Positions 1 through 11,844 of a stretch of DNA of 64,000 bases are shown here, piece after piece. Position 1 is the stretch's first letter. Each line of letters starts with the position of its first letter. Source of the DNA: Hygrocybe punicea (lineage: Eukaryota; Basidiomycota; Agaricomycetes; Agaricales; Hygrophoraceae); NCBI GenBank assembly GCA_963556145.1, contig OY744462.1:310001-374000 (forward strand). The letters run 5' to 3'. The notes below the pieces were generated by a model that had not been told where the DNA came from, searched no databases, and worked only from the letters and a program-made list of their open reading frames with translations. Both the position numbers and the translations under genes were made by a program.

Positions 1-39
1 CTAAATGCCATATAATGGAAATTCGGCTTTTGTTATATT

Positions 40-760
40 TTCAATGATTGAAACGAAGCTTGAGACACTTGTACAGTGGCTTGTCGAACACTGTTCGGCC
101 TGTTCGACAAGTGTTCGACAAGCACATTATTATTAATACAATGCACATTGTAAACTTAGCCAAATCATTTTCAATGATTGCAATGAAGCTTGAGACAGTT
201 GTAGAACAGCTTGTCACACACTGTTCGGCCTGTTCGACAAGTATTCAATATTTACCTTATAAATACTTCTACTGCACATAGCACATGTATCTATTTTACT
301 GCAACATTTGACACAGTTGTTTGTGCAATCGCAACCACTTAGACTAAAGCTGGGACACTTGTCAAACAGTTGTCGAACACTGTTCGGCCTGTTCGACAAG
401 GGTGCACTATTCACATTATTAACAATTCTAATAAACTCAGTACATGTACCCACATCCAAGATACATGCAATATATTGTTCGTAAAAGTGTTTGTGCATGA
501 GCAATGCCTCAGACTAAAGCTGGGACACTTGTCGAACGGTTTTCGAACACTGTTCGGCCAGTTCAACAAGTGTGTACTGTTCACATTATTAACAATTCCA
601 ACAAACCCAGTACTTCTTAGCTAGTATATTGTAGATACGTGCCATATATTGTTCATACAAGTGTTTGTGCATGAGCAATGCCCCAGACTAAAGCTGGGAC
701 ACTTGTCGAACGGTTGTCGAACACTGCTCAGCATGTTCAACAAGTGTGCACTGTTTGCAT
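40..760. repeat. Hairpin-forming tandem array, left arm
   Basis: Five imperfect units recur at intervals of about 130-174 bp, each carrying a core like TTGTCGAACA..TGTTCGACAA. The halves of the core are inverted repeats around a short GC-rich loop, so each unit can fold as a hairpin. Later units also share AGACTAAAGCTGGGACACTT. A related array in the opposite orientation lies at 50100-50730. The array runs to the window edge, so its outer end is not seen. Confidence 0.85.
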
Positions 761-879
761 TTAACCATTCCATTGCACTACCAATGCATTCAATAGTTGT
801 ACAAAGTTGTCAAACATTTGTGGCTTGCAACTGCGATGCAACCATGCTATAACAGTATCTATTCCGAAATTGGCATCTG

Positions 880-1015
880 TGATCTAGGCAGCTGTGATCC
901 GGCTGCCTTATTGTACTTGCTGATTGGGACAACAAATTCTCACACTCAACTCCGCCCAGTCACACAGTTTCATAGTTATTCCCAGGGCTTCAAAATTGTT
1001 CCCACAGTTTGGAAA
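880..1015 (+). promoter_or_regulatory. Promoter-like segment shared with 49735-49850
   Basis: This block lies between the hairpin array and the protease pseudogene. It is nearly identical, in inverted orientation, to 49735-49850, which lies in the same position upstream of the coiled-coil gene. The match covers GCTGCCTTATTGT, the GATTGGGACAACAAATTCTC stretch and TTCAAAATTGTTCCCACAG. A promoter role is inferred from its position. The sequence itself shows only a conserved non-coding block. Confidence 0.55.
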
Positions 1016-1251
1016 TTTTGTTCCCACGGCTTGGCAAATTAGAGTGTGACCCTGAGTTGAAAAATCCGCCGTATAGAATGATTCCCTTATAGGGACTCGT
1101 AACAGATGATGATGGTGCCTAGCCTCATGCCCTAATCTCATGCCTAGCCTCATGCCCTAATCTGGTGCCTGAGCCTCATGGCCCAGCCAATATATAGCCT
1201 TCCAATTGACAATTGACACAACAAATTAAAACCCCAGACAGCTCGAGTACC

Positions 1252-3860
1252 ATGTTAACAGATCTCACCGAACTTTAAAATAGTCTTGCAACCCTTCAAC
1301 AGTTGCTGGATGAAGAATCCAAGCCTGAAACAAATGAGTTGGAGGCCGACTTGGCAAGTTTACACATGAACATGGCGAGCTTACAGTCAACCTTTGTTGG
1401 GGTTACATTTCCGGTGGAGTATTGTTTCAGAATTGTCCGGTGATTGCTCTCGCTCACTTTCTCATTATCATAGACATATGAAGATGAGGGACAAGCACAA
1501 TGGTTTGACAGTCCTGTTGGTAGCTTGATCTTGTTTCAGATTTTCCATGCTCAAACTGAAACCTTCAGCCATCAACACCAGAAGATGTATCTGTTGCATC
1601 TGGGTGCAACTCCCCTAGTCAATGCCGTGCAGTTCCATCACAGTCAACACCACCTGTCCTCATTTATGTTTCATCTTACGAGGCTTCACAGTCAATCCCT
1701 GAGAGTGAAGATGGGACTGGGTCCAACAGTTCATATGAACCTGCACCAGCTGTACCAGCTGCAGAAGGGCCACCTGATCAGGAGGTTGTAGGTCCATCAG
1801 TTCTTGGTCAGTCATCCACTCTGAAAACCTCAATCATACAATGTGTTCATTATTCAGCATTGGAGTTGCTACATCCCCTTAAATGGGGTGGAGCTCTGCT
1901 TCAGTTGTCGACACTCAAAGATTGCACATGGCTAGATGGGTTACTGCTGGACTTCTGGTTGTCTCACCTTTGGCTTGAGCTTGGATGCCCAGTTGGACGA
2001 TACATTTCATTCAACTGGTGGATGCTGGAAACCATAACGGATGTTGAAATTCGGCAATTCCATGAAACCTACCACTTGCCATTGGAAGACCCATGTGAGC
2101 TGGCTCCACTTGTTGGGATGTTAAACATGGGGCGAGGTCTGAATGAGAAAGGGGAGTACCAAGAAGGCAATCACTACTGTGTGGTATACTGGCAACCAGA
2201 AGAGCAAAGGGTCCATGTTCTGGAGATGAATTACATGGCATACAGCTTAGAGCTGGTTGCCACAGATTGGGATGCATGGGGTGGGCCACAGATCTGAGAG
2301 AAGCTAGCAAAGCTTCATGGTTGGAGTGCACGGAGATGATGGTTTCCAAGGTGAACTGGTTGCAGAATGGCCGTGACTGTGGACCCACGACAGGTCAGGT
2401 GCTTGAAGAGATCTGGACTCGTTGCTTTCACACCCAAGAAAGCCTGTGGTAGAAGCCCAACCTAGCATGTTGCCACAGCATGAGGATTCATATCGCAAAT
2501 GAAGTTCACGTTCATGCAGTTGCCACCTACCATGACTATCTCGGCTTAGATGCGGCACATCACAATTTTCCTGCACCAGAGGAAGCAGTGGTGGATGAGC
2601 TGGAGAACCATACAGGAAGGAGAGTGAGGGAGGTAGTGGAGAACCTTCAGAGGGCAATGAAGCGATGTGCTCTATGCAGACAGCTGTTAACCAGGAACCA
2701 CGCAAGCTGGCCAGCCAAGCCCCAGCTTCATGGGTTGTCAGCACGAGGAGGAGACCAGAGAAAAAAGACCATCAATGAAACCCAGGACTCTGACAGTGGA
2801 TCTGATGGTCATAACTCCAAGGTCAGTAGCCACCACCTCAGCAGTGAGACAATGCTTACAAATTGTATTATTACATAGAGTCCACCACCTGCTATTGTAA
2901 ACAAGGGAAAACATGTGCAGGACTGGACCATTGCTTGATTAGGATGGTTCCCTCACCCAGCAAATCCACCAGAACTTCCACCTCTTCAGAGCCTTTGCAA
3001 CCTATGGCCATGATTCAGTGATGAATTTGATGACTATGAGGGTGGACCGACACTGGAGACACTTGATTCCATTCCAGACACCATCATTCAGCTTGTCTCA
3101 CAGTCTTTGGTGTACCTTGCAAATCGGATTGTCAAAAGTCCATGGACCATGTACAAAGACTATGGTTGGTGGTTATTGCCATCATATTCTCATCGGTTTT
3201 TCAATCGCCCTCCTGTTCTGGTCAAGGAACATTTGATGCCTGTTGGCCTTGCCACACAACCTCTGAATGACCATGAGGACGATATGGAGTGTGATGACAG
3301 CTGCATCATGGGTGCAGCTGAGATGATTGAGGAGGCTCAGCATGCAGGGAACCTGGATGTCTTCCTGATGGGTCTAACTTTGGAGGGCTTACACGTGCAG
3401 TTGGATTTGGGGAGAGATGCTGTCAAGCCGGAGGAAATTGTTGTGTCCTGGGACATTGACAGCTTGATTTGGGTGACAATGGAGCCTGAGTTCAAACATG
3501 CGATCAACATCTTTACTTTGCCGCAAATCCGTCACAAGGCTCCAATTTCCAAACACAACCATGTTTACGTGGAACTACTCTTGCCTCAGTCTGAAGAAGA
3601 TAAGGAGTCTCTGGGCCCAAGAATGGAATTCAAAACCAAAACTTTCTGTCTCAGCAGGCTGCCACATGTTGCCTTTGGCAAGTTGGGAGATGGATCAGGC
3701 TTGATGAACTTGTATCTGGTATTTCCTCGCATCTCACATTGGCATGAATACACAGGACGATGGATGAGCATGGTGCCTTGGGATATTCAGGGACCCATAC
3801 TTGGTAAAACACCCCAATTTTGGCATCAAAATTTTGATATAGAGAGTCTCAGGATTGGTA
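1252..3860 (+). pseudogene. Broken C48/Ulp1-like cysteine protease plus DIDSLIW-domain gene (transposon-associated)
   Basis: The likely start is the ATG at 1252 (MLTDLTEL), followed at once by an in-frame stop and then a heptad-like helix (LATLQQLLDEESKPE). From 1860 to 2460 the reading matches an Ulp1/adenain-like protease fold: WLELGCPVGRYISFNWWM, then EGNHYCVVYW with the catalytic His at 2172-2174, then VNWLQNGRDCGPTTGQ with the catalytic Cys at 2378-2380. A frame change near 2325 separates His and Cys. From about 3020 to 3790 a second conserved region reads GPTLETLDSIPDTII, WDIDSLIWVT and KHNHVYVELL. I know this combination as one long Agaricomycete protein found with transposons. The reading is lost near 3790, just before a 150-bp tandem repeat. 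The protease may process element proteins or SUMO-like partners, which is inference. Confidence 0.75.
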
Positions 3861-3949
3861 GGGCATATAATTACAAGCATTTTGAACCTCATATGAACAA
3901 ATTTGGTGGTTGCGTTCTTGAGTTATGCCTAAAATGGTGGTTACCAGGT

Positions 3950-4480
3950 GACCTTGACCCCATGACACTCACAGGCCTTTAAAAATCAGAATTTTAGTCC
4001 CATTCATTAGATATACCATATACACTATTGGGACAGCCTTATACCCGATTTTTAGAGGCTTTGGTGTCTGTGATTTTGAGTAATTGGGGGTCAGGAGGTG
4101 AACTTGGTCCCAAGACACTCACAGGTCTCTAAAAATCAGAATTTTGGTCCCATTCATTAGATATACCATATACACTATTGGGACAGCCTTATACCCGATT
4201 TTTAGAGACTTTGGTGTCTGTGATTTTGAGTAATTAGGGGTCAGGGGGTGAACTTGGTCCCAAGACATTCACAGACCTCTAAAAATCAGACTTTTGATCC
4301 CTTTCATTAGACATACTGTATACACCATTGGGACAGCCCAATATTCTATTTTTAGACCATTTGGTGTCTGACATTTTCAGCACTTGGGGAACTGGACCCC
4401 ATATCACTCACAGCACTCTAAAACATTTTGCTCCCATACATTAGATATACTCTATACACTATTTGGACATCCAAGAATGT
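3950..4480. repeat. 150-bp tandem repeat, about 3.5 copies
   Basis: GACACTCACAGG-type unit starts fall at 3964, 4114 and 4264, exactly 150 bp apart, with a diverged fourth start near 4403. Each unit contains AAAAATCAGAATTTT and ATTGGGACAGCCTTATACCC. The first two units are nearly identical and divergence rises rightward. The array follows directly on the truncated protease gene. Confidence 0.9.
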
Positions 4481-5718
4481 GACTTTCAACATCTCTTGTC
4501 TGGCTTTTCCAGTTGGATACTTGGACTGTTAGAGGTAACCACCTTACAGAATTTGATTTCATTTACATCATCATGCCTACTAAGTCATCTTGTGTTATGA
4601 CATTATCTTCATTCAACACTTAGCTACAAGAAATCTTGAATCCTGGGCTTGTATGGTAGTACATTGCTTCTTGAGCACAAATAAAAAGTGTCCAATTCAC
4701 TCACATCCTGTCTCACATCCTTACTGGCTCTGAATTGTGAGCACAAAAAGCTTTCTCATGTTCATTTACAATCCAACTTTTAATACAAACAATTTGAGAC
4801 CATTTGAGATATATGCATTGGTAATATCACAGGGAAACTTACAGTCCACTCTACATACATTTGGACCTATTATTAGAACCCATTTGGTAGCAATAGATTA
4901 GAACACATCTGGTATGGTGGGATGGTTCAGAGTGATCATATAATCCATAGTGCAAACCAGGGGGTAGAATAAGGTATGAAACACTAAGATATATCTCAAG
5001 AATACATTCATAAAATGGTTTTGAAGGAATAATACATCTATAATTGATATTTACTGATAGTTAATAGTTTAGTAAATGTTATAACATACCCCCTGAGACA
5101 AAAATGCATGAAATCCTGGTATGAGATCTTCCAGTCATTGAGAAATGGAACAGATTTGCCCATACAGCCATGTTGACCTGAGCATTCCTTGTGGAACTAT
5201 TGACCATGCAAGTTGAGTGGATAGTATTTGATATTTTACCTATAACCTGAAAATATAGCAGACACCAACCCTCATAAAATAGTTAAACACTCTCTCACAC
5301 ATCATGTAAATTGCTACAGTATTTTGTGAGATTCAATACAATGCATTCTAAGTTGCAAGTTGGTTACTATCTATTGGTCATTCAAAATAAAATAATAAAA
5401 TTCTGTTTGTTTTGCGACAAGCTTTTCCAAATCCGCTGTAAAACAGCTGAATACAGCATAGTAACCCCCTCCGATTAGATAAAATATATTACTGAACTAA
5501 TTTTTACACTCAAAACATTCCGATTGTGCATTTGCCAATCCTTGGCATGTAACCTCACCTGGCGCTCCCGATTTGCTCGGGGTTCCAGCCGCACCCAATG
5601 TATGTTGAAAACATATTATTTCCTGCAGGAAGCCACCCATTATTGGTAATGGTCTGTTAAAAATATTGAATCATCATTTTGTGCACCTTGTGGTACTGGA
5701 ATATGCATTTAACTACAA
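4481..5718. other. No gene seen; AT-rich relic sequence
   Basis: There are no long open frames, no recognisable motifs and no terminal repeats. CpG is rare here. The stretch probably represents decayed repeat DNA and the 3' flank of the sirtuin gene. Confidence 0.6.
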
Positions 5719-7715
5719 TCACCATCTCCATGATGGTTGGAGGTCCAACCTCTGCTGTACATAACAATTGGCATCATTTGGAAAATCTTTGAACCTCCCT
5801 TGTGTTTTCAATGCAGAAACCTTGTCCATCTGGTCTTGGAGTATTATAGCAAACTCTTGGCAGTCACCTTTGATCCACACATCAAACACACCCTCCCACC
5901 CACGTCGTGAAGGAAATTCATCATTGAGATACATTGATTGGAGAGACGATTCAATTGTTGATTGCTGTTGTTGGTGCAGCATATCGGAAAACATTCGAAC
6001 GGTCTTGGAAGCACCAGGAATCTTTAAACTGGTCCCCACAACCAACAACAGGTCTGCTTGACCTTCAAAGTGGGAGCTGGTAGTACGCCCGAGGTCACTC
6101 TCCCAGAAATCCATGATCTCTTCCTCCCGGGCCTGGGGATGTTGTTCTCCATACAAGACAATATTGGGTCGCATTCGTGGCATGGGTGTAATTCGTTTTC
6201 CTGATTCTCCTCGCATTTTAATTCTTGACATGCACTGAGGGCATTCAGGCAGGTTTCCGGCTTGCATACTGGTATAGTATACTTCAAGGAAAACAAGCGA
6301 GCAACAGCTGTCACAACGTAGATGCTCTAGGGTCCCATGTAGAGGTACACATCTTGCTGGATGGTTTTCGGGGTCATGTTCTCAATGCATGGGAAGGCCA
6401 GCCTTAAGTTTGAGGCTGTCTACGTTTTGTGTGTATACCCTGAGTAGCGATTTCCGTTCCTCAAATGCACGAAGGATCTGGTGAAATCGTGTAGGCTGGG
6501 CGATGAGTGATTTCTTGGTGAGAATAGCCATTAGTTGACAGTGCAACAACAACTGTTGGGGTGTTGTTTCATTGAAGAGAAGGTCAAGCATAACTCAGCT
6601 GAAAAGATTACAGCCGTTTGTATAAATGATGGCACTTTTTGAAATTTTTTGAATCAATTGAATAATATGGACTTGGACAAATTTTCTGTGCTCAATCTTG
6701 TATCTCATGAAATACTGCATGGAATGACATGGTTACAAAGGGAAAGTTGTACTATTTTCTAAGGGCTATCAGCTCCTGTAATTACATTTGGACTATATTT
6801 AGTGTATGATGAGTGGTGGATGAAATAAAGAGGTAAAGTAGTATTTTTGACACCCAATATGATATTGTAAAATTATGGCATCAAAAGAGCTCCTATGAAG
6901 AATATTGTAGGGAGAAAATTGTTCAGTTTTTCCAGGGCTAGAAGCTCATATATCGTAATTTTCTTCATTTTTGTCTTTTGATCCCAAATATTACTCTGTA
7001 TTATATTTGTTTGTATTGGGCTTGAAATATCACATGAATCATAATTATGGGATCAAAAGACAAAAATGAAGAAAAATACGATATATGAGCTTCTAGCCCT
7101 GGAAAAACTGAACAATTTTCTCCCTACAATATTCTTCATAGGAGCTCTTTTGATGCCATAATTTTACAATATCATATTGGGTGTCAAAAATACTACTTTA
7201 CCTCTTTATTTCATCCACCACTCATCATACACTAAATATAGTCCAAATGTAATTACAGGAGCTGATAGCCCTTAGAAAATAGTACAACTTTCCCTCTGTA
7301 ACCATGTCATTCCATGCAGTATTTCATGAGATACAAGATTGAGCACAGAAAATTTGTCCAAGTCCATATTATTCAATTGATTCAAAAAATTTCAAAAAGT
7401 GCCATCATTTATACAAATGGCTGTAAACAACAAACCTTTAATGCTGAACAGTTAAACAGCTCCTCAACCTTGACATTTGGCAACTCTGGTACTCCTGTAC
7501 TGTACAATCCCTCTTTGCCTCCAAATGGTGGAATTCCTGCAGTGACTGATATTCCTGCACCTACGTTTGAGATAAGAACAGATAAATTCTAGAAATTATG
7601 TGGTGTTACCACAGATAACAATGATTCGATTCGCTTTCAATATGGCATTGAGGACAACTTGCGTGAATTCATTTTTGGTGGTAAAAGAGCTAATCTCCAC
7701 TGTTGAAAGCACCAT
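5719..7715 (-). pseudogene. Broken sirtuin (Sir2-family NAD-dependent deacylase)
   Basis: The sirtuin fold uses NAD to remove acyl groups from lysines. Exon 1 (7610-7715) starts MVLSTVEISS and ends IIVIC. A 49-bp GT..AG intron follows, then exon 2 (7436-7560) completes CGAGISVTAGIPPFGGKEGL. Exon 3 runs from about 6598 down to 5719. It holds YTQNVDSLKLKAGL, the catalytic-His motif CVPLHGTLEHL, a zinc site CDSC..CPQC, RPNIVLYGEQHP and LLVVGTSLKIPGA. The family motif GIPDFR reads GIPPFGG here, so a key NAD-pocket Asp and Arg are missing. A TGA at 6382-6384 interrupts exon 3, probably from CGA. The junction of exons 2 and 3 is out of frame in my reading. Intron 2 holds an 813-bp palindromic element. 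The length and motifs fit the fungal Hst3/Hst4-like group. Confidence 0.85.
6611..7423. mobile_element. 813-bp fold-back MITE inside the sirtuin intron
   Basis: The whole element is one near-perfect palindrome. The left end CAGCCGTTTGTATAAATGAT is the inverse of the right end ATCATTTATACAAATGGCTG, and the arms stay complementary to the centre near 7020. It is flanked by TA on both sides (6609-6610 and 7424-7425), as for Tc1/mariner-type insertions. It has no coding capacity. A diverged partial copy flanks the PHD-finger element at 36-38 kb. Confidence 0.9.
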
Positions 7716-8844
7716 CACAACAAATTTGAAAGGGTGTGGACACTGGGTACGGAAGAAAGACTCAAGTTTAATTAACGGGGTCTGAGATCTGAGATCTGAG
7801 ATCTAGTCACCAATTTAGACCACACTTGTACATTTTCTTGGTGATTACACTCAAGCTGCGTCGGTGAGTCACATTCCTTGCTTCTTCCATTTATCTCACT
7901 AACCTCCTCTTCATTCCCCAGCCCATGTTCCAGTGTCCCTTTATGCTGTACTGGTTGATATCCTCAAAAGAATTGCTCTCAGGATCATTTTCATTGACCT
8001 CTGCGTCAAAACCGCCTCATTCAGCAAACCAGCTTTGCAAGTATGTCACCCTCGTCACTCACCCCATCCGCTTCTCCCTCCAATTCCTGTCCACCTAAGC
8101 TCATCATAATTCTTTTGCTTTTTCAGCACATTGTTACAGAACACAGACATCGTCATCTGGTACAGCTTATGCTGTTCACATGTCTGACCTCGACTATCCC
8201 ACCGTTCTAGTTGGTTTTCCCTCCATACATTCCTTTGTTTTCCTTTATACCAACCTTGTCCCTATATCCATGCTACCTCAAGACACTCTCATTACCAATC
8301 CCACACTGGATGATACCCATATTCAACTTGACTGTGCAATGCACTTGCCAGACTGTGCACTTGCCCGTTACAGCAAGTGTAGACCCCAAATTGGCAATTC
8401 TACATGTCACATGATCTGATGACAAATCATCCGAGTCATCCGGACCTCCTCTATCCCTCAATGACACCTGGGCCTCCAGTTGGATCATGAGAACATTGAC
8501 GCCTCATGTGCGCCTCATGGTGAACACATGGTGTAGTTGGACATGTTGTAGCTTCATGGTTGTATTCCCATTTACCTCCCCTCAAGACCAGTCACTATAT
8601 ATACTATTCTTGTTGTTGGTTCGGACTTTTTCTTCTTTCTTTTCCTTATGTTTAGTCTGGTTCTTGGGGCAGACCCCCTTATCTTGGGTAACCCCCATGG
8701 CTCGCAATGACATTAGACCATGAACCCCTCCTCTTAGCAGTGTTGTCTTAGTAGTAAGCAACAATGAAAACTGCTCTTCTCTCCTCTGGAAACCACCCCC
8801 CAGTTAAGTTGATTGTTGTCGGAGCCCGCTGCAGAAGTGATCCA
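7716..8844. other. Unrecognised stretch with possible exon remnants
   Basis: A short GAGATCT triplication lies at 7780-7805. Between 7860 and 8215 there are segments bounded by intron-like signals (GTGAGTC..CCCCAG and GTATGTC..TTTCAG). They would give a helical peptide containing LVDILKRIALRIIFIDL. I do not recognise it, and it soon meets stops. From 8470 to 8800 nothing is recognisable. Confidence 0.35.
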
Positions 8845-9502
8845 TAACACATATGTACCAACATATTTTGCTTTTATCAGCTGCATTACTCTATCTTATG
8901 TAGCTTCACCCATACGACCCCATCTCTAATACTGGAAGTGAGGCCCCTACTGTAAACAATGCAGATCCACCTGCCATACAGCCACGTCAAACTGCAAGAG
9001 ACATCCTTGGCCTCAACTGTAATCAAAATCACTTGGCTGCACAATGGGCAATAGAGGGCGAAGCTGCAGCATACTTTTGTGATACACAACCAACAACAAA
9101 TAGTCTTTTATACTGGCAGGTATGTGAGGTCAATGACTGGTGTATCCTTTTCATGCTAAATATGGGTGGGACAAGGAAAATCAACTTCGCTATCCAAGAA
9201 TTTTTCCTCTCGCCATGGACATTTTGCTGATACAAGCTTCAGCAGTACCTTGTGCACGGGTGTTCTCATCATCCAAGGAGACCATGACAGCATGACGAAA
9301 TCGCATTTCACCAGAATTAATGGAAGCACTTCAACTTTTGAAGTATTCCATTCGGCAGGGAAGAGGTCTTAACTTTACTGATGGTCTGGATTGGGGTCAG
9401 GAGCTTCAAGAGTTGGAGACTTATGATGATGCACAGATACAACTCCTGGAAGATATTCATTCATTTCATTCAATGTCTTACAGAAAAGCTTCAGTGAAAT
9501 AA
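8845..9502 (+). pseudogene. hAT transposase C-terminal fragment (dimerisation domain)
   Basis: Two exon-like blocks remain. The first (about 8880-9118) reads ARDILGLNCNQNHLAAQWAI and ends at a GTATGTG donor. The second (from about 9159) holds the hAT-type C-terminal dimerisation domain: WDKENQLRYPRIFPLAMDI, then VFSSSKETMTA, then a TGA at 9293-9295 where the family has Arg, then RNRISPELMEALQLLKYSI. The fragment starts abruptly at about 8845 and lacks the BED finger and catalytic core. It matches the minus-strand transposase at 59.4-63.1 kb, whose first C-terminal block is at 59440-59660. It is dead by truncation and stop. Confidence 0.85.
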
Positions 9503-9616
9503 ATAGTCCATTTTTCATGATTCAGTATTGATAGTCAGAGATCTACATGAATGGTAAGAAAAATGTAATGGCACAAGAAAAAAAAACGAGATGGGCAAGG
9601 CATGAGACCAACAAAG

Positions 9617-11660
9617 CTACAGAAATATCTTTCCTTCTATAAATTGGCCTGCTGCCACATCTAGCTTCTGAGCCAAATGCAGTGACCTTCCATGCCTCGG
9701 AATGGATTCGTACCACTTGCCAGCAGTCCTGCATGGGGCCTTGTTCTGCCAGATGAGTTCAAGACATTTCTGAAACCAGTCCTCAGCAGCAGGAGTCCAG
9801 TGGCCAATGTTGAAAAGACTCTTCTGCCAAGTCGAGTGCTTTGGCCACCAGGAAAGATGGGAGACCTGCTGGTTTGATCCTTCATCACATTGAATTAATA
9901 GATGACCCACTGAATCCAGAGAGGGTACCTACCAGTATAATCTCTGTATATGCCACATATGAGGTCAAGCTCATCATCATTGAGGATATCTTCACAGAAA
10001 ATGGTGTCATCTGTAAAATGGAATATTTGTCCGTCGGAGGAGGCAACATTGGAGGGGCCGGTAAGAATGCATCTGGGGCCAATGAATTCCATTGCGAGGC
10101 ACCAGACAATACCACCCTTGAGGATGGCTGCATGTGCACATGAAGAACAGAGAAAATGGTCCCGAGCCACTTCATAAGTGGCATAATTAGCAGCATCAGG
10201 CTGATAACCGATTGGACACACACCAAGAGAGATCGGAGGTGGTGGAGGGCCTGTTGGTGGAGGTGAAAACACATGGCAAGGATTAAGAGTATTGAACAGA
10301 ATTCCTTGTCCCATGAGATACCAAACAGCTTCTGTAATATCTCTGCATGAGCAGAGGCATTGTATAGCAGTAACCGGAGTCACCAGACTATCTACTGCAA
10401 GCAGCCAATCAAGACCCTTGGGAGCCTTCATAGTGTAAATGAAATATAATTTTTTCGCTGTATTGCCTACCATGTCCTTCAGCTCAATCATCAGATAATG
10501 GTCCTGTCTTTCATGCAATGGAAAAAGACTGGATGAACTGAGATCCCATGGCATGGCTGATGAGCTGTCCACTGGTTCATGGAGTAGACGTGTGACGAAG
10601 TTGAAGATTGGACCCTTGCATTTCTAAGCCACTTGAGGGTGAGGGTCCTGCAAAATATTGAGAGTCTGTTCCCATTCAGCATCTGATGGCGTAGGACCCT
10701 CAAAGTATGTAGTATCATCCCAATCAAATCCAAAACGATCGTAAAGATAGCTGTCAAGCGTGCTTAGACATTTAGGAGCTGTGGCATCCGTGTGGCGGTC
10801 GCCGACACCATGAATAGACAGTATGTCTCGCTGCCAGTGTTCTGCAGGAAGTGGACCTGCCGGTATTGATTGGCTCTCCGTTTGACCAGTGGGTTGCCCC
10901 ATCTCACCTTCTTCCAAGGTGGGATCATTGTATTCGCCATCATAGTCATCGTTACCAAATGGGTTAGTTAGGGTGCTCCATATGAACCAGATAGGGATGC
11001 AGGCTCTGATAAGTCTTGGGAGGTGTCCTAACCATTTGCATTGATGTACATCTATGACAATGCCTACTTTTGGAACACTGTCGGTGAAGTTGGCAATTGG
11101 TGAATCTCGCAGTTGTTGGACCCACTCTGGGTGGATCTTGGCTTCATCAATGAGTATCTTCACCCACTTAGGGTCGTCGCCATATAGTTCATGATTCGTT
11201 ATGAAAAATGAGATGCCCAGTGAACACCATGCCATCAATGGTATAAAAGCATCTCGCGATGTCATGGCACACATTCTGGCAGCATATTCATGTGTATGAA
11301 GGCGGTGGTAGCCATACATGTGTGGAAGGGGTAAACATTTGGATTCAAGTGAAAAAAAGGCCAGGGCTCATGCAAGCAATTCCTGAGTGACCACAAAGAG
11401 AGCAGTTTCAAGATCACGCCAATTTTGTTAGACAGGAACTGATAATTGGAAGCAAAGACTGACGCGTTCAATAGGTAGCGACTTGTAATTACAAACTAGA
11501 TGCTGTATTAGTGGATGATCCCATCAGACTGAACGGGGCACAAATAAGAGCTGTATAAAGTCATTGCGGACCCAGTTTGTCTTATAGGTCCATTCTGGTG
11601 ATGGATCATCGCAGCCAAAGTTGTAGGAACTGGGGAAGGCAGCTAAGGGACCTGCATTCA
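9617..11660 (-). pseudogene. Broken Agaricomycete protein of unknown function (SWWPKHSTW family)
   Basis: One minus-strand frame stays readable from about 11660 to 9895, and the last part continues in another frame to 9617. Conserved-looking segments in order are VVTQELLAWALAFFSLES, YGYHRLHTHEYAARMCA, SRDAFIPLMAWCSLGISFF, an acidic linker, GLDWLLAVDSLVTPVTAIQC, ILKGGIVWCLAMEF, DLICGIYRDYTGR, then SWWPKHSTWQKS after the frame change near 9890. I recognise this as a widespread Agaricomycete hypothetical family, often near transposons, with no established function. Stops at 11524, 11428 and 10624 plus the frame change show it is inactive. It lies back to back with the hAT fragment to its left. 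Confidence 0.7.
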
Positions 11661-11844
11661 GGGAGGTGATCACAAGTTATTGAGGAGGAAGGTTTTGAAG
11701 GTAGACTCCATCTGACAGCACTTTTTGAGTTAATAGAATAGGTGCAAAAGAAATGGTACATACAGATACGGATGCCAAGGAGGGAAAAATTGAGCAATGT
11801 AAGATGGAGCCCAAGGACCAGAAATGATGGAACACTGAGCTCAC

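Noticed and set aside
40..760. CRISPR-like array
   Set aside because: Units are long (130-174 bp), imperfect and without unique spacers of constant size, and the host looks eukaryotic.
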